Assembly: GCA_016789905.1 (NCBI GenBank)
Contig: JAEUQC010000134.1
Coordinates: 1 to 47,120 of the forward strand
Reading direction: 5' to 3'
From: Bryobacterales bacterium
GTDB lineage: Bacteria > Acidobacteriota > Terriglobia > Bryobacterales > Bryobacteraceae
DNA: 47,120 bases
Shown: positions 42,838 to 47,120 of the stretch, one piece after another
Position numbering within the stretch: the stretch's first letter is position 1
Layout of the letters: the number at the start of each line of letters is the position of its first letter
Translations under genes and position numbers: made by a program
Notes under the pieces: model-generated
What the model was told of the DNA's origin: nothing
Databases searched by the model: none
The model's input: only the letters and a program-made list of their open reading frames with translations

Positions 42838-42969
42838 AAGGGGCTGCGGGCGGGGCATGTGGCGGTGCTGGAGGGCCTTGCGGCTGAAGACGGAGTTGGC
42901 ATGGGGCGGCGGCGTATCTGGATGAACTAACCGGCACGACCAGGGCCGATCCTTCGCACGCCCGGTAGC
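42838..42969 (+). repeat. Decayed tandem copy of the 3' end of the carboxykinase gene
   Basis: From about 42838, AAGGGGCTGCGGGCGGGGCA and GAGGGCCTTGCGGCTGAAGA repeat the end of the carboxykinase gene (42574-42752) with scattered changes, as far as GGGCCGATCCTTCGCACGCCC and a stop. About 50 bp in the middle of the copy are missing, so its frame is broken. The 85 bp between the copies read, on the minus strand, as a short protein-like stretch (GHASTNDADRLRKYLGRFGI) of unknown origin. No start or function. Confidence 0.85.
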
Positions 42970-43026
42970 AGCGGCAGTCGTGGTACACATGAGAGCAGTA
43001 GTTTTCAACTGACGCTGGAGATACTC

Positions 43027-46000
43027 ATGGCAACTCGGACGGCCCCTGCGCTTCGTCGCACCGCGCTATTATTCTTTTCGTTACTTTCTTACTTGGCCGC
43101 CGCCGATCTTGCTCCTAAGTTTACAGATCTCCCAACGAGGTTCGAGCCGAATCTGGGCCAGCATCCGGGCGCGGCCGCGTTCCGCACTTACGGATTGGGC
43201 TATTCCGTCTGGCTGGATAGCGATCACGCGATTTATCGCTTTCGGGGGAAAACCTCGACCGCGTCAATTGAGATGAGACTTCTCGGCGCCAATCCAGATG
43301 CGAGGGTAGTCGCGGAGGCGCCCGAGGCCGGTGTTAGTCACTACCTAATGGGGAGAGATTCGACCAAGTGGATTCGCAATGTTCCCCAATACCGGCGGCT
43401 GATTGCCCGAAAGGTATATGACGGCGTTGACCTGGCCTATTATGGAAACGGACGTGAACTGGAACACGACTTTATACTGGCGCCAAACGCCGATGCCGGG
43501 CAGATTCGACTTCAGTTTCTGGGCATCGAAAATATAACGACGGACACCGCGGGGGACTTGTTGCTTCACACAGTGGGCGGCGTTGTTCGGCAGCGGCGCC
43601 CTGTGGCATATCAGATGGCGGGCGGACGCCGCCAGGAAGTAACGGCAAGTTACGCCATAGACGCCCAGCGCGTGGTGCGGTTCACGCTGGGCAGCTATAA
43701 CAAGAATCTGCCGCTCGTGATCGATCCGGTTCTGTTATATGGCTCCTACTTCGGCGGTAACGGTCAGGATGAGATACGCGGCATCGCAGTGGACTCGACT
43801 GGAGCGATTTACGTAGCCGGCTCGACCGAGTCCACGAATCTATCCACACCGTCGCCGCTCGACTCCTCTTACAACGGCGGGAGAGATGTGTTTATTGCAA
43901 AGCTCGCTCCGTCGGGCGGGTCACTCGTCTATGCCACATATATAGGCGGGTCCGGCGCCGATCGCGCGAATTCACTCGCCATCGACGCGACGGGCGCCGT
44001 GTATGTCGCCGGGTCGACGGCTTCGACGGACTTCCCTACCTTTAATGCGTTCGATGCGACCTATAACGGGGGAGCAACCGACGCGTTCGTGCTGAAGTTG
44101 AGCCCGGCTGGTAACGCTCTGGCGTATTCCACGTTTCTCGGGGGCACGGTGGACGAAACCGCCAATGGAATTGCCGTTGATCCCGCAGGCCACGCGGCGA
44201 TCACCGGCACGACGAACTCCTCCACGTCGTTTCCAGTTAAGGACGCCATTCGCCCGGCATCTTCCACGTTTTGGCCCGACGCGTTCGTAACGCGCCTGAA
44301 TCCCGCCGGCAACACGCTGTCTTTTTCCACATTCCTTGGGAGTTCGGGGATCGACGAAGGAGCGGCGGTGGCCGTGGACGCAGCGGGGGCTGTCTACGTT
44401 ACCGGCAGCGCCGGTTTTTCCGATTTTCAGATATTGAATCCGTTCGATGGCACCTGGTCGAACAACGAGGCGTTCGTCACGAAATTCAACCCGGCGGGCA
44501 CGTTGGCCTATTCCTCCTACCTGGGCGGCGCGGACACCAATGCGGAGGCTGGGCGAGCGATCACAGTGGACTCCACGGGCGCCGCGTATGTCGCTGGCGT
44601 TACCGACGCCTTGGATTTCCCCACTGTCGGCGGTTATGCGAATGAGTTTTTCGGCGGAGTGGAGGCGTTTCTAGCCAAGGTCGCTCCTTCCGGCGCCACG
44701 CTTCAGTACAGCTTTCGCTTCGGCGGTTCGGCCGAGGAGCGCGTCTACGGTGTTGCCCTGACGCCTTCCGGCGGGATCTATGTATCTGGCGCGACGAACT
44801 CTTCGAACTTCCCGTTTGTGAACCCGCACGACACAACGAATTGGGGCCGCGATGGCTTCTTGTCACGTTTTTCCGCCGCCGGCACGGTGCTGGAGGATTC
44901 GACTTTGGTTGGCACCGGAGGAGCGATTTTTCCTTATGCGCTGGCCACAGATAGCACGGGCGCCGTTTGGGTAGCGGGGGCGATAGACGGTTCGGTGCCG
45001 GTTCGCAATCCATTGAAAGGCACGGCTGACCTCAATGGCGACGCCTTCATCTTGTCCTACGGAGGAACGATCACCACGGTTCCGATCACACTCTATTCGC
45101 TACCGTCCGGTCTGACGGTAATCGCCGACGGCGTATCGCTCGTCACGCCAGCCATTTTGGACTGGGAGCCTGGCTCCACACACACGCTTTCCACCGTTTC
45201 ACCGCAAACCAGCGGTGGCGTGGTCCACAACTTCAACGGATGGCGCGACAATCCGCAGCAGACGAGGACAATCGTGGCGCCTGCATCCGCAAAAACGTAC
45301 GAGGCGTTCTTCGCGCCGTCGTCCTGCGCGTTCCAGGCGACACCCGCCGCGTTTGAGATTGGAAGAGGCGCGCAGACGATCACTGTACAAGTGAACACGC
45401 AGGACGGTTGCACGTGGGCATTCTACAGCGATGTTCCGTGGATCAATACGATGCTTTCGGATTCGCGCACCTACGTCACATTTACTGTGGACGGGAACAC
45501 CGGACCTGTTCGCTCAGGGAATCTCGTGGTGGCCGGAAAGACGATTCCGGTTGTGCAGCGGAGTTCCGTCGCGCCGTCCGCGCCTACGGCTTTGCCTGCC
45601 GCGGTAACGGGATCTCCGCAGACTTTCACCGTTTTCGCGACCGATCAGGATGGCTTTGCCGACATCAATCGTGTATATTTCCTAGTCAATTCGTCGCCCA
45701 CGGTTCCCGCCAATTCGTGCCACGGGTTCTATGACCGGGCCGCGAACCAGTTCTTCCTATACAACGACACGCTGACCGCCGTTAGCGGGCCTATGGCGCC
45801 TGGTAGCAGCGGCCTGCTGGAGAACACGCAGTGTGCCGTGTACGGTTCGCTGTCCATACTCGAATCGGGCACTGGCGGCACGCTTCGATTCAAGGTGGGG
45901 CTTGGATTGAAGGGAGCTTTTGCCGCGACGGAACAGAAACTTTACCTATGGGTGGTGGACAACGCCACCAATGGCACCGGGTGGGTGCAGACGGCCACAT

Positions 46001-47120
46001 GGGGCCCGTCTACGGCATCCACGAACTACCCGCCGGCGGTGCTGGGAGGCGTCAGTTCAAACGTTACCGGATCTCCGCAAGTAGTCCCCTTACAGGTGCG
46101 GGATCTGAACGGCGCCTCGGACATCTATCGCCTTTATTTCCTCGTGAATCCGGATACGAACATGGCTCCTGGGGTATGTCACGGATTCTATGACCCCGCT
46201 TCCAATGGAATTTATCTGTTTAACGACGGCCTTACCGCGGCACTTGGCCCCATTACGCCGGGTTCGTCTGGGAGCCTGCAGAACAGCCAGTGCACCGTGT
46301 TTGGCAGCACCTCCACTGTAACGCCGGCTACGGGCACAGACCTTACTCTGAATCTGGGCATATCGCTTCGCGGCGCGTTTGCATCCCGGAACCAGAGGGT
46401 GTACCTTTGGGCGCGCGACAAAGCGGCCAACGACACAGGCTGGCAACAGGTGGGGGCGTGGAGTGCGCCGGCCGCGCAGCAACCGCCCTCGGTTGGTTCC
46501 GTGACGCCGCTCAATCCAAGTGTTGCCACCGAAACGCTTGGGATTCTGGCCAGCGATCCGAATGGCTACGGCGACATTTACCGCATTTATTTCCTTGTGA
46601 ATACGGCGGCGAGCGTTCCGCCCGGCTCTTGCCATGGATTTTATGAACCGGCGACCAACGCGGTATACCTCTACAACGACGCGCTTTCCGCCGTATTCGG
46701 CCCGCTTGCTCTCGGCAGCACCGGAACGATCGGAAACAGCCAGTGCGCCATTAACGGCGCACTCTCCAGCGTTCGCTACGCCTCTGGCACCAACTTGATG
46801 CTCGACCTGAACATGACGCTGAAGACCCCGTTCGCAAACACACCGCGCAACATATTCATTTGGGTTCGAGACACCGCGGCTAACGATACCGGGTGGCAAC
46901 AGTTCGGGACGTGGGCACCGCCGGCGCCGGCCACCGCGCCAACGGCGATATCCGGCGGGCCTTCCTCGGTCGTCTCCACCACTACGCCCGAGACCTTCTT
47001 CATGTCGGCGAGGGATCAGAACGGGCAAAGCGACGTCACCCGCTTTTACTTTCTGGTTGGCAACACCGCCCAAGTCACTCCGGATTCCTGTCATGGGTTC
47101 TTCGACCGCGCCTCCAATGC
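43027..47120 (+). CDS. Giant secreted SBBP beta-propeller protein with BACON domain and CHGFYD repeats, open at the window edge
   Basis: At least 1364 residues; the stop is outside the window. GGAGATACTC precedes the ATG, and a signal peptide follows (RTALLFFSLLSYLAAA). Residues about 25-235 form the N-terminal domain seen before SBBP repeats (DLPTRFEPNLGQHPGAAAFR, YRRLIARKVYDGVDLAYYGN). From about 238 to 680 come SBBP repeats of about 55 residues (YATYIGGSGADRANSLAIDA then TGAVYVAGST). A Cys-containing BACON-like domain follows near 765-850 (CTWAFYSDVPWINTML). The rest is four copies of a 151-153-residue unit (DNA 45570-47120) with YFLVN, CHGFYD, YLYND, GSSG and NSQC. Such proteins are secreted, probably adhesive or carbohydrate-binding. 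Confidence 0.85.
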   Translation, partial: MATRTAPALRRTALLFFSLLSYLAAADLAPKFTDLPTRFEPNLGQHPGAAAFRTYGLGYSVWLDSDHAIYRFRGKTSTASIEMRLLGANPDARVVAEAPEAGVSHYLMGRDSTKWIRNVPQYRRLIARKVYDGVDLAYYGNGRELEHDFILAPNADAGQIRLQFLGIENITTDTAGDLLLHTVGGVVRQRRPVAYQMAGGRRQEVTASYAIDAQRVVRFTLGSYNKNLPLVIDPVLLYGSYFGGNGQDEIRGIAVDSTGAIYVAGSTESTNLSTPSPLDSSYNGGRDVFIAKLAPSGGSLVYATYIGGSGADRANSLAIDATGAVYVAGSTASTDFPTFNAFDATYNGGATDAFVLKLSPAGNALAYSTFLGGTVDETANGIAVDPAGHAAITGTTNSSTSFPVKDAIRPASSTFWPDAFVTRLNPAGNTLSFSTFLGSSGIDEGAAVAVDAAGAVYVTGSAGFSDFQILNPFDGTWSNNEAFVTKFNPAGTLAYSSYLGGADTNAEAGRAITVDSTGAAYVAGVTDALDFPTVGGYANEFFGGVEAFLAKVAPSGATLQYSFRFGGSAEERVYGVALTPSGGIYVSGATNSSNFPFVNPHDTTNWGRDGFLSRFSAAGTVLEDSTLVGTGGAIFPYALATDSTGAVWVAGAIDGSVPVRNPLKGTADLNGDAFILSYGGTITTVPITLYSLPSGLTVIADGVSLVTPAILDWEPGSTHTLSTVSPQTSGGVVHNFNGWRDNPQQTRTIVAPASAKTYEAFFAPSSCAFQATPAAFEIGRGAQTITVQVNTQDGCTWAFYSDVPWINTMLSDSRTYVTFTVDGNTGPVRSGNLVVAGKTIPVVQRSSVAPSAPTALPAAVTGSPQTFTVFATDQDGFADINRVYFLVNSSPTVPANSCHGFYDRAANQFFLYNDTLTAVSGPMAPGSSGLLENTQCAVYGSLSILESGTGGTLRFKVGLGLKGAFAATEQKLYLWVVDNATNGTGWVQTATWGPSTASTNYPPAVLGGVSSNVTGSPQVVPLQVRDLNGASDIYRLYFLVNPDTNMAPGVCHGFYDPASNGIYLFNDGLTAALGPITPGSSGSLQNSQCTVFGSTSTVTPATGTDLTLNLGISLRGAFASRNQRVYLWARDKAANDTGWQQVGAWSAPAAQQPPSVGSVTPLNPSVATETLGILASDPNGYGDIYRIYFLVNTAASVPPGSCHGFYEPATNAVYLYNDALSAVFGPLALGSTGTIGNSQCAINGALSSVRYASGTNLMLDLNMTLKTPFANTPRNIFIWVRDTAANDTGWQQFGTWAPPAPATAPTAISGGPSSVVSTTTPETFFMSARDQNGQSDVTRFYFLVGNTAQVTPDSCHGFFDRASN

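Overview
The window looks like a chromosomal segment from a high-GC member of the Acidobacteriota, most likely of the Solibacter/Bryobacter type. This is inferred from the mix of SBBP beta-propeller proteins, an NHL-repeat secreted protein, PEP-CTERM and TPR lipoprotein genes, Raetz-pathway lipid A genes, many lineage-type hypothetical proteins and the codon style. No rRNA, tRNA or CRISPR array was seen. 

Layout: (1) 1-846 is an insertion-sequence graveyard: a frameshifted IS4-type transposase, an antisense scrap of an RHS/YD-repeat gene and a 166-bp element bounded by 16-bp perfect inverted repeats. (2) 1039-14180, all on the minus strand, is one near-continuous operon that begins with an ECF sigma factor and its anti-sigma partner and then encodes a complete type II secretion machine: E, F, the pseudopilins G-H-I-J-K, the L/M/C platform proteins (which look like PilM-PilN, PilO and PilP) and the secretin D, with two uncharacterised secreted proteins built in. 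(3) 14266-16336, directly upstream and on the same strand, is a two-gene Septu-like anti-phage pair (ptuA ATPase, ptuB HNH nuclease). (4) 16476-22753 holds a decayed gene, an NHL propeller, a TPR lipoprotein next to a PEP-CTERM protein, a small basic protein with a hairpin leader, and a 157-bp tandem repeat. (5) 22754-26814 (minus) is a fabZ-lpxA-lpxI-Gfo/Idh-TonB-like operon for lipid A and envelope functions. (6) 26839-29984 carries two convergent peptidases, M20 and S9. (7) 30147-32321 is groES-groEL with a CIRCE operator and a strong terminator. (8) 33087-37294 is a tight three-gene operon (membrane HEXXH protein, MerR-like HTH with degenerate receiver, multi-GAF ATPase-type sensor) that I could not match to a described system. 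(9) 37334-39042 is a frameshifted GT-C-type membrane glycosyltransferase with a 12-base G tract. (10) 39351-42752 is a very large enzyme that I read as pyrophosphate-dependent PEP carboxykinase, followed by a decayed tandem copy of its own 3' end. (11) From 43027 to the window edge is a giant secreted SBBP/BACON protein with four newly noticed ~152-residue repeats. 

Functionally the window is dominated by the cell envelope and export. The sigma/anti-sigma pair probably controls the secretion operon. The secretion system could deliver secreted proteins of the kind found around it. The lpx operon builds the outer membrane that the secretin sits in. All functional statements come from reading sequence motifs by eye; no database search was run.
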